Positions 17,185 to 26,393 are shown, counted from the first letter of the stretch. The stretch is DNA of 64,000 bases from an uncultured Pontibacter sp. (GCA_947499125.1 CANMMP010000001.1:62001-126000); one strand, 5' to 3'. Made by a program: numbers and translations. Notes: generated by a model from the letters alone, not told the origin.

Positions 17185-18174
17185 CTATTTCAGCTTCTCT
17201 TTCAAGATCTCAAATTCCACGCTGGGCGAAATACGTTCGTACAGGATCAGGAACACGGCATTCGTGATCGGCATATGTACTTCCAGCTTTTTATTCAGCT
17301 CATAAATGCTTTTCACGGCATAGTAGCCTTCAGCAATCATGTTCATCTCCACCTGGGCCGATTTTACCGAATAGCCTCGCCCGATCATGTTACCAAACGT
17401 GCGGTTGCGGCTAAATTGGGAGTAAGCTGTTACCAAAAGATCGCCAAGGTAGGCAGAGCCGCTCAGGTCGCGGTGTATCGGCATTTTAGCATCTAAAAAT
17501 TCATCTATTTCAGCCATCGCATTCGATACCAGTACCGCCTGGAAGTTATCACCATAGTTCAGACCGCGCGCAATGCCGCAGGCCAGGGCTATAATGTTCT
17601 TCATAACAGCACAATACTCAATACCATCCAGGTCGTCGAGCGGGTTGGCTTTTACGTACCTGTTGCGCAGCAGCTCGCAAAAGCGCTCAGCAGTGGTAAT
17701 GTCATGAGAGCCTATCGTTAAGTAAGACTGCTTTTCGAGGGCAACTTCTTCGGCATGGCATGGGCCGGCAATAACTAACTGGTGAGTGTTTGGTACATGG
17801 TAATGTTGCTCCACATAATCCGTGATCAGGATATTCTGGTCAGGTATCATACCTTTAATAGCCGAAACAACAACCTTGCCCTGCAGGGCATCATCGGGTA
17901 AACTCGACAATGCTTCCTGCACAAAGGCGGCTGGTACGGCAAGTATAACCCAATCGGCAGCGGCCACTACAGCCTGTATATCCGGGTTGGGCTTTACATA
18001 GTTCAGGTCAAACTGCACGCCACTGAGGTAGCGCGGGTTATGTTTATAGTTTATCAGGTGCTGTACATCGTTGCGGTTACGCATCCACCAATGCACCTGG
18101 GCTTTGTTTTCGGAGAGGATCTTTACTAATGCAGTTGCCCAGCTGCCCCCTCCTATTACGGCTATTCTTTCCAA
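17185..18174 (-). CDS. gpsA: NAD(P)H-dependent glycerol-3-phosphate dehydrogenase
   Basis: Makes sn-glycerol 3-phosphate from dihydroxyacetone phosphate for phospholipid synthesis. The 329-residue product starts MERIAVIGGGSWATAL, the GxGxxA/G Rossmann motif. It continues with VVSAIKGM, VIAGPCHAEEVA, the catalytic-lysine region CAVMKNIIALACGIARGLNYGDN, and SGSAYLGDLLVTAYSQFSRNRTFG. The start is TTG at 18174: an in-frame stop lies two codons upstream, so no other start fits. It lies 18 bp downstream of the hlyD-like gene, at the end of a four-gene minus-strand run. Confidence 0.95.
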   Translation of the reverse strand: MERIAVIGGGSWATALVKILSENKAQVHWWMRNRNDVQHLINYKHNPRYLSGVQFDLNYVKPNPDIQAVVAAADWVILAVPAAFVQEALSSLPDDALQGKVVVSAIKGMIPDQNILITDYVEQHYHVPNTHQLVIAGPCHAEEVALEKQSYLTIGSHDITTAERFCELLRNRYVKANPLDDLDGIEYCAVMKNIIALACGIARGLNYGDNFQAVLVSNAMAEIDEFLDAKMPIHRDLSGSAYLGDLLVTAYSQFSRNRTFGNMIGRGYSVKSAQVEMNMIAEGYYAVKSIYELNKKLEVHMPITNAVFLILYERISPSVEFEILKEKLK

Positions 18175-18192
18175 ATCTTAAGCTACTTCGTA

Positions 18193-19596
18193 TTACTCTT
18201 CTTCTTCACCTGCCTGCGCAGTTTTTGTAATGTCTTTTTCGTCTTTAGCAGCTACTTTGCTGCCATCTTTTAACGTTTTAGATACAGCCCTGAACGGACC
18301 TGATACTACTTTATCACCAGCCTTAACACCACTCAGTATTTCGATATTATCAAAATCGCTGATACCTGTTTTAACTTTCTGAGCTTTTACAGTGCCGGTT
18401 GCAGCATCATGTACAAACACGATCTCATCTATCTGCACAGGAGCTTTATTCTCTTGTTCTGCAGTAGCATTTGCCGGGTTGCCCTGTTCAGCATCTTCAC
18501 CATTAGTACCATTGCCCGGCTTGCCTTTGTCTTCGTTGCTACGTGTTGTAACCGATGATAGTGGCACCGAAAGTACATTTGATTTACGTTCTGTAATGAT
18601 ATCAACCGAAGCCGTCATTCCTGGGCGGAACGGACGTGGGTTCTTAGAGCTCAGGTGGCTGTAAGAATCGTTCAGTAAACGGATGCGTACTTCAAATTCA
18701 GTAACTGCTTCCAGGGTAGTTGCGTCTTTTGCTGAGTTCGCTATAGCCGTAACTATACCTTTAAATTTCTCATCGCGGGTAGCGTAAGAGTCTACCTCAA
18801 TTATAGCCGAGTCGCCGAGGGCTACCCGTATAATATCGTTCTCATTCACGTTAACACGCACCTCCATGTTGTTCAGGTTGGCAATACGCATAATTTCGGT
18901 ACCAGCCATTTGCGATGTACCTACCACACGTTCGCCCTGCTCTACATTCAGTTTCGAAACCGTTCCGCTTACAGGCGCATAAATAGTTGTTTTGTTCAGG
19001 TTCTCGCGGGCATCTTTTAATGATGCCTGTGCATTCTGAACACCAAATTCAGCAGCGCGTACGCTTTGCTTTAACGATTCGATCTCCTGCAGACCTGCAT
19101 TGTAGCTGGCGCGGCTTTGCTCAAACTCGGCTTCTGAGATAACTTTTTGTTCGTATAGTTTCTTGTTACGCTCATAAGATTGTTTTACCTGCATCTGGTT
19201 TGCCTGGGCCTGGCCAAGTCGGGCTCTGCTCTGCGACAGGTTCGCTCTTGATGAGTTAACCGAAGCCTGCTGTGCATCAACAAACGACTGGTAGTTATCA
19301 GGGCGGATACGAAGCAATAACTGACCTTTTACAACCGAGTCGCCTTCTTCCACATTCAGTTCGATGATCTCGCCAGATACGTCCGGGCTGATCTTAACCT
19401 CAGTTTCTGGCTGTACTTTACCTGAAGCGCTCACTTTCTCTACTATCTCTACCTTTTTAGCATCCGACAGCACTACCTCAACACCTTCATCACCGCCTAT
19501 CCAGCCGGCTTTTTTAGCAATTACTACAAACAGTATTAGTACTACTAAAACCGTGATGATGATCGGGATAAGTTTTTTTGATTTTTTAGCTGCCAT
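18193..19596 (-). CDS. efflux periplasmic adaptor (HlyD/MacA/AcrA type)
   Basis: A 467-residue membrane fusion protein that should bridge an inner-membrane pump and a TolC-type channel. One N-terminal membrane segment (about 9-28) anchors it. The lipoyl half VSASGKVQPETEVKISPDVSGEIIEL is followed by a helical hairpin (~95-195), the second lipoyl half (TIYAPVSGTVSKLNVEQGERV), and beta-barrel and membrane-proximal domains. A Gly/Asn/Glu-rich insertion (EDKGKPGNGTNGEDAEQGN) interrupts the C-terminal part. The tolC gene ends 3 bp upstream, but no MacB-like permease follows; gpsA comes next instead. The transported substrate is unknown. Confidence 0.9.
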   Translation of the reverse strand: MAAKKSKKLIPIIITVLVVLILFVVIAKKAGWIGGDEGVEVVLSDAKKVEIVEKVSASGKVQPETEVKISPDVSGEIIELNVEEGDSVVKGQLLLRIRPDNYQSFVDAQQASVNSSRANLSQSRARLGQAQANQMQVKQSYERNKKLYEQKVISEAEFEQSRASYNAGLQEIESLKQSVRAAEFGVQNAQASLKDARENLNKTTIYAPVSGTVSKLNVEQGERVVGTSQMAGTEIMRIANLNNMEVRVNVNENDIIRVALGDSAIIEVDSYATRDEKFKGIVTAIANSAKDATTLEAVTEFEVRIRLLNDSYSHLSSKNPRPFRPGMTASVDIITERKSNVLSVPLSSVTTRSNEDKGKPGNGTNGEDAEQGNPANATAEQENKAPVQIDEIVFVHDAATGTVKAQKVKTGISDFDNIEILSGVKAGDKVVSGPFRAVSKTLKDGSKVAAKDEKDITKTAQAGEEEE

Positions 19597-19599
19597 AGT

Positions 19600-21078
19600 T
19601 TATAGTGTGATTTCTTTACCCTGGTAAAAGTCCAGAACCTTAAGTTTAAAAGTATACTCGTATTTTGCTTGAATTAAACTGGATTGTGCTCTGCGGTAGT
19701 TGCTCGTAATAACCGAGAAATCTACAGTATTGATCACGCCGCTGTTCAGGCGAAGCTCCGCATTTCTATAGCTACGCTCCAGGGCTGTAACCTGCTGTTC
19801 GGCGGCTGCATACTTGCGCTGGGCTGCCAACGCATCAACATACGCCTGTTCTATAGTCTGGCGAAGCTGGTTACGCTCCAGGTCAGCATTTAAGCGGGCA
19901 TTAAGCTGGCTCAGTTTTGCGCGTTGCACATTGCTGCGCACCTGCATGCCGTTAAATATCGGGATGTTTAAACTAAAACCTACGTTCTTGTTGATGTTGT
20001 CCTGGAACTGGTCCAGCAACGGATAGTTTTCATAAATACCGCGTTGAACTATGATGGGCAGGAAGTAAGTTTGAGCTGGTGTTCCTTGATTATCAGAATA
20101 AAAGATCTGTTCACGGTAACCTTCAATAACTGTCTGGCGATCGATCTGACGCTCTGCCAGGTTCAGGTAACGAGTGCTCATAGAAGCCCCCACACTTAAC
20201 CTCGGGTAGTAAGCTCCCCTGGCAACAGCTAAGGCTTTATCGGCGCTCATAACTCTTAAATCAGCAGCTTTTATGCCTGGCTGTGTTTGTGTGGCTACAT
20301 CGTATACTTGTTCCGGGTCAATCAGAACAGGGTTCTCATCCGGCTCAGGTACATCAGGTATCACAATATCAAAATTGCGGGCCTGCTCATCTTCCAGGTT
20401 CAGTAATTGCACCAACGAAAGGCGTGAAATGTCGCGCTGGTTCTGGGCATTGATAATATCCAGTTCATCTGTAGCCAACTGAGATTCCAGGTCCAGCACT
20501 GCTACTTCGGCTACGCTGCCTGCTTCAAAAAGTATGCGTGTTCTGTCGAGTTGCTGCTGCGTGGTGCCTCGCTGTAGTTCTGCCGTTTTTATCAGCTCTT
20601 CCGAAAACAAAATATTTAAGTATGAGGTAATGATCTGCAGGGTAATATCGTTTTGGATTGCCAGGATATCCTGCTCGCTAGCTTCAAGGTCTAAACCGTA
20701 TTGCTTGATCAGGTTTGTCTGCTGGAAACCCATGAAAAGCGGCAGCGAGGTATTCGCCTGGAAGTTTGCCGTTTGGGAGTTCTCAGTACTTAGGCTAAAG
20801 TCTACCGGGTTCTGGTATGACCCTGAATTGAAACTATAGCCGCCGCCAGCATTCAGGCTTGGTAAGCGCTGCATACGAGCCTGCTTCAGGTCAATGGCAT
20901 TCATGTCGCGGCCTACGCGGGTCTGCTTTACCTGCAGGTTGTTTTGCTTGGCATAGTCAATTGCTTCCTGCAGTGTCCAGCCGCCATTGCCTGTATTGTC
21001 CTGGGCTGCTACCGGCGCTGCAAAAAGCAACGAGCCAAGTGCCAGCGACAACAGCAGGTTAGTAGATTTTTTATTCAT
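19600..21078 (-). CDS. TolC-family outer membrane efflux channel
   Basis: A 492-residue outer membrane factor from ATG 21078. It starts with the signal peptide MNKKSTNLLLSLALG... ending around VAAQ. It has the two-fold repeated helical-barrel pattern of TolC: WTLQEAIDYAKQNN at the first repeat, then long coiled-coil segments including GSVAEVAVLDLESQLATDE and SGVINTVDFSVITSNYRRAQ. It pairs with the adaptor gene 3 bp downstream. The frame is open 54 bp further upstream, but that stretch overlaps the spacer after sdaAB and would hide the signal peptide. Confidence 0.92.
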   Translation of the reverse strand: MNKKSTNLLLSLALGSLLFAAPVAAQDNTGNGGWTLQEAIDYAKQNNLQVKQTRVGRDMNAIDLKQARMQRLPSLNAGGGYSFNSGSYQNPVDFSLSTENSQTANFQANTSLPLFMGFQQTNLIKQYGLDLEASEQDILAIQNDITLQIITSYLNILFSEELIKTAELQRGTTQQQLDRTRILFEAGSVAEVAVLDLESQLATDELDIINAQNQRDISRLSLVQLLNLEDEQARNFDIVIPDVPEPDENPVLIDPEQVYDVATQTQPGIKAADLRVMSADKALAVARGAYYPRLSVGASMSTRYLNLAERQIDRQTVIEGYREQIFYSDNQGTPAQTYFLPIIVQRGIYENYPLLDQFQDNINKNVGFSLNIPIFNGMQVRSNVQRAKLSQLNARLNADLERNQLRQTIEQAYVDALAAQRKYAAAEQQVTALERSYRNAELRLNSGVINTVDFSVITSNYRRAQSSLIQAKYEYTFKLKVLDFYQGKEITL

Positions 21079-21100
21079 AGTATCAGGTATAAAAGGACGT

Positions 21101-21778
21101 TTAAAGGTCGATGTTCGGGATATAGATAACATGTTTTACCCAGCTAAGCTGGCGCAGGTATTCCAGTGTGATCGGTTTAATGCCAGAGTCCATCTCAATG
21201 AACTGCCTTGCCATTTCGTTCTTTCCTTTTCGGGACACGCTCATGGTTGCAATGTTACAATCGTCGTGGGCCAGTATGGATGCGATAAAAGCTATACTTC
21301 CTTTTTTGTCTTCCGCATCAATTATAAGCGTATGCAGGTTCGCCGAGAAGCTGGCTGTAAAGCCATCCACTTCCACGATCTGAATCACACCACCTCCCCG
21401 GCTCTGCCCGATCACCTCTACATTTCTGTCCCCGGCTTTCAGGTTAAGTTTTATGGTGTTGGGGTGCATGGTCGAGGCATTGCCCACTGACTTAAAAGTA
21501 TACTTTAATCTGCGCTCTTTGGCATGGTCAAAAGCTTCTTTTATGCGTTTATCATCGGTCTTAAAATCAAGCAAACCGGCTACGATAGCACGGTCGCTGC
21601 CGTGGCCTTCGTACGTTCTGGCAAAAGAATTATAAAACGTAATAACTGCCTCTTCGGGGGCAGCGCCCAGTATCCGGATGGCAGCACGGGCAATACGTAC
21701 CACGCCTGCTGTATGCGAACTGGATGGCCCGATCATAACCGGCCCTATCATATCAAAAACACTACTTTTCTCGGCCAT
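21101..21778 (-). CDS. sdaAB: L-serine dehydratase, iron-sulfur type, beta subunit
   Basis: The beta chain of the two-subunit [4Fe-4S] L-serine ammonia-lyase, which converts L-serine to pyruvate and ammonia. The 225-residue product from ATG 21778 starts MAEKSSVFDMIGPVMIGPSSSHTAG, the family signature. It includes NSFARTYEGHGSDRAIVAGLL and a C-terminal ACT domain (~150-225), a usual site for serine binding and control. A longer open frame upstream adds 23 residues unlike the family. The alpha subunit is not in this window. The tolC gene follows 22 bp later. Confidence 0.93.
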   Translation of the reverse strand: MAEKSSVFDMIGPVMIGPSSSHTAGVVRIARAAIRILGAAPEEAVITFYNSFARTYEGHGSDRAIVAGLLDFKTDDKRIKEAFDHAKERRLKYTFKSVGNASTMHPNTIKLNLKAGDRNVEVIGQSRGGGVIQIVEVDGFTASFSANLHTLIIDAEDKKGSIAFIASILAHDDCNIATMSVSRKGKNEMARQFIEMDSGIKPITLEYLRQLSWVKHVIYIPNIDL

Positions 21779-22050
21779 AAAAGAGAAGATACTTTGTAAA
21801 ATATCGTAAAAACCAAATTTATGAATAAACTCGCAGTATTTCAGCAACCATCGATTAATTCAGGTTTATTTCTACAAAACCGTTATTTTGGTATACCAAC
21901 ACGACTTAATTATCCATTAACAAGGCTGAAGTATAGCTTTAATAGAGCATAATTAAGCTATCAGAGGACAAATTATAAAAATGAAGTGCACACAACAACA
22001 GATTTGTTTACTTTGCAAGCCAAAATGTTACTCACCAAAAGCCCTTGACT

Positions 22051-23016
22051 ATGGAGTATAACTTTAAACCGGAAGTACTGGAACAACTGAAGCGACTCGA
22101 AGAAAAATACGTACCGCTTGGGCAGGATCTGGCTGCTTACCTGGAAGGCCTGTACCATACCGATTTCCTGAATTACTGGGATTATATACACCTCGATACG
22201 CTGCTCAGCCTGCAGAACCCTCGCACCACTATTCCGGACGAGAAGATATTTATTATGTATCACCAGATAACGGAGCTATACTTTAAGCTTTGCCTGGAAG
22301 AGTATCGTCAAATCGGTGATAAAAAGGATATTACTGCCGATGAGTTAACGAAACGCTTGAAGCGTATCAACCGCTATTTCGATAACCTGATCAACTCGTT
22401 TGATGTGATGGTGGACGGCATGGACCCTAAGCAGTTCCTGCAGTTCCGGATGGCTCTGATGCCTGCCAGCGGTTTCCAGTCAGCGCAGTACCGCATGATA
22501 GAGATCGCGTCTACGGATCTGCGTAACCTGGTGGCGAAAGATAAGCGTGCTGTACTTGGTTTGCAGAGCACCCAGGAAGAAATGATAGGCTGTATTTACT
22601 GGAAAGAAGGCGCGACCGAAGTTGCTTCGGGTGCCAAGACATTAACCTTGGTTCAATTTGAAGAAAAGTATACCCAGCAACTTATCAATTTTGCGAAAGA
22701 ATACGAACATAAGAATGTGTGGAGCGTGTACAAGCGCTTACCGGAAGAAGAACAGCAGAACGAAACCTTAAAACAGCAGATGCGCGACATGGACAGCAAC
22801 GTAAATGTTAACTGGCCACTCATGCACTATAAATCTGCGGTACGTTACCTGCAGCGCGACCCTGATGTAATTGCAGCTACAGGCGGCACCAACTGGCAGA
22901 AATACCTCCCTCCCCGTTTCCAGAAACGCGTTTTTTACCCGGAGCTATTTACCGAGCAAGAACACAGCGAATGGGGCAAAGGCTGGGTTGATAAAGTGCT
23001 GAACGGAGATATTTAA
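22051..23016 (+). CDS. tryptophan 2,3-dioxygenase family protein
   Basis: A heme-dependent dioxygenase that opens tryptophan to N-formylkynurenine, the first step of the kynurenine route. The 321-residue product starts MEYNFKPEVLEQLKRLEEKY at ATG 22051; the TTG two codons earlier is not needed. Family marks are WDYIHLDTLLSLQNPRTTIPDEKIFIMYHQITELYFKL, DPKQFLQFRMALMPASGFQSAQYR, and ATGGTNWQKYLPPRFQKR near the C-terminus. The divergence at the usual GTGGSSG region suggests the Bacteroidota branch. No other kynurenine gene is adjacent. A near-consensus -7 box (TTACTTTG) lies about 36 bp upstream of the ATG. Confidence 0.85.
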   Translation: MEYNFKPEVLEQLKRLEEKYVPLGQDLAAYLEGLYHTDFLNYWDYIHLDTLLSLQNPRTTIPDEKIFIMYHQITELYFKLCLEEYRQIGDKKDITADELTKRLKRINRYFDNLINSFDVMVDGMDPKQFLQFRMALMPASGFQSAQYRMIEIASTDLRNLVAKDKRAVLGLQSTQEEMIGCIYWKEGATEVASGAKTLTLVQFEEKYTQQLINFAKEYEHKNVWSVYKRLPEEEQQNETLKQQMRDMDSNVNVNWPLMHYKSAVRYLQRDPDVIAATGGTNWQKYLPPRFQKRVFYPELFTEQEHSEWGKGWVDKVLNGDI

Positions 23017-23080
23017 CATATGATTGTTAAATTGTTGGAGGTTAAATTGTTTAGGGCTACTTGATCGAGCTTACGCTAAT

Positions 23081-23140
23081 TGTCATTTCGAGCCCAAGCG
23101 AGGATTCTAAAGTGGCTTATAGTTGAGATAGATCTCTCCT
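23081..23140. repeat. GTCATTTCGA-type extragenic repeat, copy 2 (degenerate)
   Basis: TGTCATTTCGAGCCCAAGCG start and AGATCTCTCCT end match the element at 12661-12729, but the closing ATGACA arm is lost. Confidence 0.55.
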
Positions 23141-23173
23141 GCCATTGATAAGGCTAATTTAATCAGTAGCAGG

Positions 23174-23195
23174 ATTGTCCCCTTGAGGGGACAAT
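23174..23195. repeat. perfect small hairpin
   Basis: ATTGTCCCC-ttga-GGGGACAAT, a 9-bp perfect stem with a 4-nt loop. The GGGGACA arm recalls the hairpins at 11129 and 51080. It is one of three repeat elements stacked in the 394-bp gap 23017-23410. Confidence 0.65.
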
Positions 23196-23207
23196 TAAAA
23201 GAACCAC

Positions 23208-23246
23208 GACCTCACAGCGTCTTCCTGACCTGTGAGGTCTTTTTTA
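23208..23246 (+). terminator. GACCTCACAG-type hairpin acting as terminator
   Basis: GACCTCACAG/CTGTGAGGTC form a perfect 10-bp stem with a 12-nt loop, followed by seven T. It probably terminates the dioxygenase transcript. The same arms recur at 40930-41013. Confidence 0.7.
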
Positions 23247-23264
23247 TGTAGATTGAATTTGCAT

Positions 23265-23272
23265 TACCTTTG
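23265..23272 (+). promoter_or_regulatory. -7 box upstream of FAD oxidoreductase
   Basis: TACCTTTG is an exact TAnnTTTG match, 139 bp before the ATG. The implied leader is ~130 nt and contains a hairpin (GGC-A-CTGGT / ACCAG-C-GCC at 23335-23357) whose role is unknown. Confidence 0.5.
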
Positions 23273-23410
23273 CGTTGTTACCATCTAACTATAGCTGTAA
23301 TTATAAACTATAGTTTAACTCTCACATACTATTCGGCACTGGTTGGATACCAGCGCCAGAAAGAGTTCAACAATTAAAAAGTTTAAGGCTAACTCCCTTA
23401 CCTGATTTAC

Positions 23411-24988
23411 ATGAAGAAGAAAGAACTGGAGATCGTGTTGTCTCCTGAAGTGGCTTTTGATGCCGCCCAACTGGAGCACGAATTACTTAAAAGTGCTCGT
23501 CTCCGCCCGGAAGATGTAAAGTGTTTCCACCGAATAAAGCGATCGATAGATGCCCGTGGCCGTGAACCACTGGTGCGTGTTAAAGCCGATCTATACCTGG
23601 ATACGCCTCCTGCCGATGTGATTTCGCCGGTTTATACTTACAAAAATGTTGCCGGTGAGAAGCCTGTTATTATAGTTGGCGCCGGGCCTGCCGGTTTGTT
23701 TGCCGCTTTGCGTTGCATCGAGCTTGGGTTAAAACCTATCGTTCTGGAGCGTGGAAAAGATGTCAGAAGCCGTCGCCGTGACCTGGCAGCCATCAACAAA
23801 GAGCATATCGTTAACCCGGACTCGAATTACTGCTTTGGTGAAGGCGGAGCCGGTACTTATTCGGATGGTAAACTATACACCCGTTCCAAAAAGCGTGGCG
23901 ACCTGCTCCGAATCCTACAGATATTTGTACAGCACGGTGCAACACCTGATATCCTATTTGATGCCCACCCGCATATTGGCACGAACAAACTACCGAAAAT
24001 CATTGAAGCCATACGCGAAACCGTGCGTGAGGCTGGCGGTGAAGTGCTGTTTGAAAAGCGCGTGACCAGTTTTATAGTGGAGCGTGGCGAGATGAAAGGA
24101 GTTGTCACACAGGATGGACAGGAATTTATCGGTGAATCGGTGATACTGGCAACAGGCCACAGCGCGCGTGATATCTTTGAAACCTTGCATACTTCGGGTG
24201 TAACTATAGAAGCCAAGCCTTTTGCCATGGGCGTTCGTGTGGAGCACCAGCAGAGCCTGATCGATAGTATACAGTATAAGTGCGAAGACCGTGGGCCTTA
24301 CCTTCCGGCCTCGTCGTATGCGCTGGTACAGCAAACAGTTTACAACAATAAGCAGCGTGGTATTTTCTCGTTCTGTATGTGTCCGGGCGGTTTTATAGTT
24401 CCCTCGGCTACAGCACCCGGCGAGGTGGTAGTAAACGGTATGTCGCCGAGCCGCCGTGACTCTAAATTTGCTAACTCCGGTATTGTAGTAGCCATTGAGC
24501 TGGAAGATATGGAGCTGGAAAAGTACGGACCTATGGCCGGTTTGCGCATGCAGCAGGCTCTGGAACAAAAAGCCTGCCAAATGGCTGGCGGCACACAAAA
24601 AGCGCCTGCCCAGTTATTAGAAGATTTTACCCGTGGCAAAGTCAGCAGCTCTTTACTCGAAACATCATATCAGCCAGGCTTAACTTCAGTTGACTTAAAT
24701 GAGCTTTTCTCGGATGATATGGCTTACCGATTGCGCGAGGGCTTTAAAGGTTTTGGAAACAAAATGCGGGGCTACCTTAGCAACAATGCCCAGATAGTTG
24801 GAGTTGAAAGCCGTACCTCCTCTCCTGTTCGTATTCCACGCGACCGCGAAACGCTGGAGCATATAGAAGTCAAGAACCTGTACCCATGCGGCGAAGGTGC
24901 CGGATATGCAGGTGGTATAGTTTCGGCGGCGATGGATGGCGAACGTTGCGCTGAAAAAGTGGCTGCTAAAGTGAAGCGGGTGCTATAG
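23411..24988 (+). CDS. FAD-dependent oxidoreductase (NAD(P)/FAD dehydrogenase-like)
   Basis: A 525-residue flavoprotein. An N-terminal ~80-residue domain (MKKKELEIVLSPEVAFDAAQ...) precedes the FAD-binding motif VIIVGAGPAGLFAALRC at about residue 86. YCFGEGGAGTYSDGKLYTRSKKRG and SVILATGHSARDIFE follow. CMCPGGFIVPSATAPGEVVVNGMSPS and a C-terminal GEGAGYAGGIVSAAMDG complete the pattern of the widely conserved 'uncharacterised FAD-dependent dehydrogenase' family. The reaction is unknown. It has its own promoter and lies upstream of a CoA-binding protein gene. Confidence 0.88.
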   Translation: MKKKELEIVLSPEVAFDAAQLEHELLKSARLRPEDVKCFHRIKRSIDARGREPLVRVKADLYLDTPPADVISPVYTYKNVAGEKPVIIVGAGPAGLFAALRCIELGLKPIVLERGKDVRSRRRDLAAINKEHIVNPDSNYCFGEGGAGTYSDGKLYTRSKKRGDLLRILQIFVQHGATPDILFDAHPHIGTNKLPKIIEAIRETVREAGGEVLFEKRVTSFIVERGEMKGVVTQDGQEFIGESVILATGHSARDIFETLHTSGVTIEAKPFAMGVRVEHQQSLIDSIQYKCEDRGPYLPASSYALVQQTVYNNKQRGIFSFCMCPGGFIVPSATAPGEVVVNGMSPSRRDSKFANSGIVVAIELEDMELEKYGPMAGLRMQQALEQKACQMAGGTQKAPAQLLEDFTRGKVSSSLLETSYQPGLTSVDLNELFSDDMAYRLREGFKGFGNKMRGYLSNNAQIVGVESRTSSPVRIPRDRETLEHIEVKNLYPCGEGAGYAGGIVSAAMDGERCAEKVAAKVKRVL

Positions 24989-25066
24989 TTGCTGTGGCAG
25001 CTTATAACCAAACTATAGCTTTGGCGGTACTATAGGGTAAGATATACTTAATTTAACCTTACAACT

Positions 25067-25429
25067 ATGAAGAAAACAGTAGTGTTAGGCGCATCCGATA
25101 ACCCGACACGCTATTCCTATAAAGCCATTCACCGTTTACAGCAACATGGCCATGAAGTAGTGCCGGTAGGTATAAAAAACAGCAAGGTTGATGGCCTGCA
25201 GATCTTAACTGATAAAACCCAGAAGATCGACGATGTAGATACGGTAACTTTGTATGTAGGGCCTCAGAACCAGCCAGTCTGGTATGACTATATCATATCG
25301 TTAAGGCCGAAGCGAATTATATTTAACCCGGGCACCGAAAACCGCGAACTGGAGCAGTTGGCCGAAGATAACGGCATTGAAACGATGCACCATTGCACAC
25401 TGGTTATGCTTGCCAGCAGCACCTATTAA
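25067..25429 (+). CDS. CoA-binding domain protein
   Basis: A 120-residue single CoA-binding (YccU-like) Rossmann domain. It begins MKKTVVLGASDNPTRYSYKAIHRL and contains HEVVPVGIKNSKVDG, the TVTLYVGPQNQ segment, and IIFNPGTENRELEQLAEDNGIE with a conserved late cysteine in HHCTLVML. The fold is that of the succinyl-CoA synthetase alpha N-domain. The stand-alone family has no settled function. It lies 78 bp after the FAD oxidoreductase. Confidence 0.88.
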   Translation: MKKTVVLGASDNPTRYSYKAIHRLQQHGHEVVPVGIKNSKVDGLQILTDKTQKIDDVDTVTLYVGPQNQPVWYDYIISLRPKRIIFNPGTENRELEQLAEDNGIETMHHCTLVMLASSTY

Positions 25430-25525
25430 TTTTTTTGCTTTTAGGTATAACCTCGCTAAAAACGAAACGTATAAATAAGTGTAAGTTAAGCAGATGGCAT
25501 TAGTTGTCTTATGTTTAACAAAGAA

Positions 25526-25555
25526 AAAGGGATCTGTTAAAGATCCCTTTTTTGT
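25526..25555. terminator. bidirectional terminator
   Basis: AAAGGGATCT/AGATCCCTTT, a 10-bp perfect stem with a 5-nt loop and a T-rich tail, sits between two converging genes. Confidence 0.88.
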
Positions 25556-25565
25556 TTTCTATAGT

Positions 25566-26393
25566 TTATAGTTTGCTTTCAGGCGTTTTGCGAGCTTCTT
25601 TTTCTTTCTCCTCCATCTGGAAACGCATGGTAGCCGCCAGCGCACTATCCGGTAGAATATTTGTTGCTCCGGCCTGTACTTTATTCAGTATACCCGAAAC
25701 GATCCTCGATTCTCCGTTCATCAGGGCTTTATAACCATCTTTTGCTACCTCTTCCGGCGATGATAACGGTCCGTTGGCAGCCCGTGTGGCTTCTGCATCG
25801 GCACGCTTAAAGAACATGGTGTCGCTGGCACCCGGGCAGAGGGCGGTTATAGTTATGTTGCTATCCTTTAATTCATTCTGCAGCGCTTCTGTAAAAGAAA
25901 GTACAAAAGCCTTTGATGCCGCATATACCGCCATCATGGGGGATGGCATAAACGAAACTATAGAAGCCAGGTTCAGTATCTTGCCATTGTCCCGGGCAAC
26001 CATGTCTTTCAGGAAAAGCTTTGTAAGATGAACCAGGCTGGTTATGTTTAGCTGAATGATCTCCAGTTCGCGATCCATTTCTGTTTCATGGAAGAAGCCA
26101 TGTACACTGGCACCGGCGTTATTTACCAGCACATCTATTTTAATACCACGCTGTTTTAACAGATCATATATTTCCTGGGCGGCATCGGGCTGCGAAAGAT
26201 CCGACTGCATGATGCATACATGATCTAACTGATACTCGTCCTGTAAACTATAGCCAAGTTTTTCGAGTCTGTCTTTGCTGCGTGCTACCAGCACAAGGTT
26301 ATATCCGTCTTTCGCAAAAAGCTTTGCGAACTCCATTCCAAATCCGTTCGATGCACCTGTGATCAGTGCTGTCTTCTGGTTATTTACTTTCAT
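25566..26393 (-). CDS. SDR family oxidoreductase (DltE/YqjQ-like)
   Basis: A 275-residue classical SDR. It has TGASNGFG (12-19), NNAG (91-94), Ser144, and YAASK with Tyr157/Lys161. PGASDTMFFKR and the C-terminal helical tail (QMEEKEKEARKTPESKL) are like the DltE/YqjQ subgroup, which often has wide substrate range. Its substrate cannot be inferred. It differs from the SDR at 1356-2132 in cofactor loop and C-terminus, so the two are not recent duplicates. Confidence 0.88.
   Translation of the reverse strand: MKVNNQKTALITGASNGFGMEFAKLFAKDGYNLVLVARSKDRLEKLGYSLQDEYQLDHVCIMQSDLSQPDAAQEIYDLLKQRGIKIDVLVNNAGASVHGFFHETEMDRELEIIQLNITSLVHLTKLFLKDMVARDNGKILNLASIVSFMPSPMMAVYAASKAFVLSFTEALQNELKDSNITITALCPGASDTMFFKRADAEATRAANGPLSSPEEVAKDGYKALMNGESRIVSGILNKVQAGATNILPDSALAATMRFQMEEKEKEARKTPESKL

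Noticed and set aside
20987..21490. 167-codon plus-strand frame spanning the tolC/sdaAB junction
   Set aside because: Antisense to two well-supported genes.
23335..23357. Riboswitch in the FAD oxidoreductase leader
   Set aside because: There is one modest hairpin with an A-C mismatch but no recognisable aptamer, so only the hairpin was noted.
23990..24598. 202-codon minus-strand open frame
   Set aside because: Antisense to the FAD oxidoreductase; composition is His/Leu/Arg-rich shadow type.
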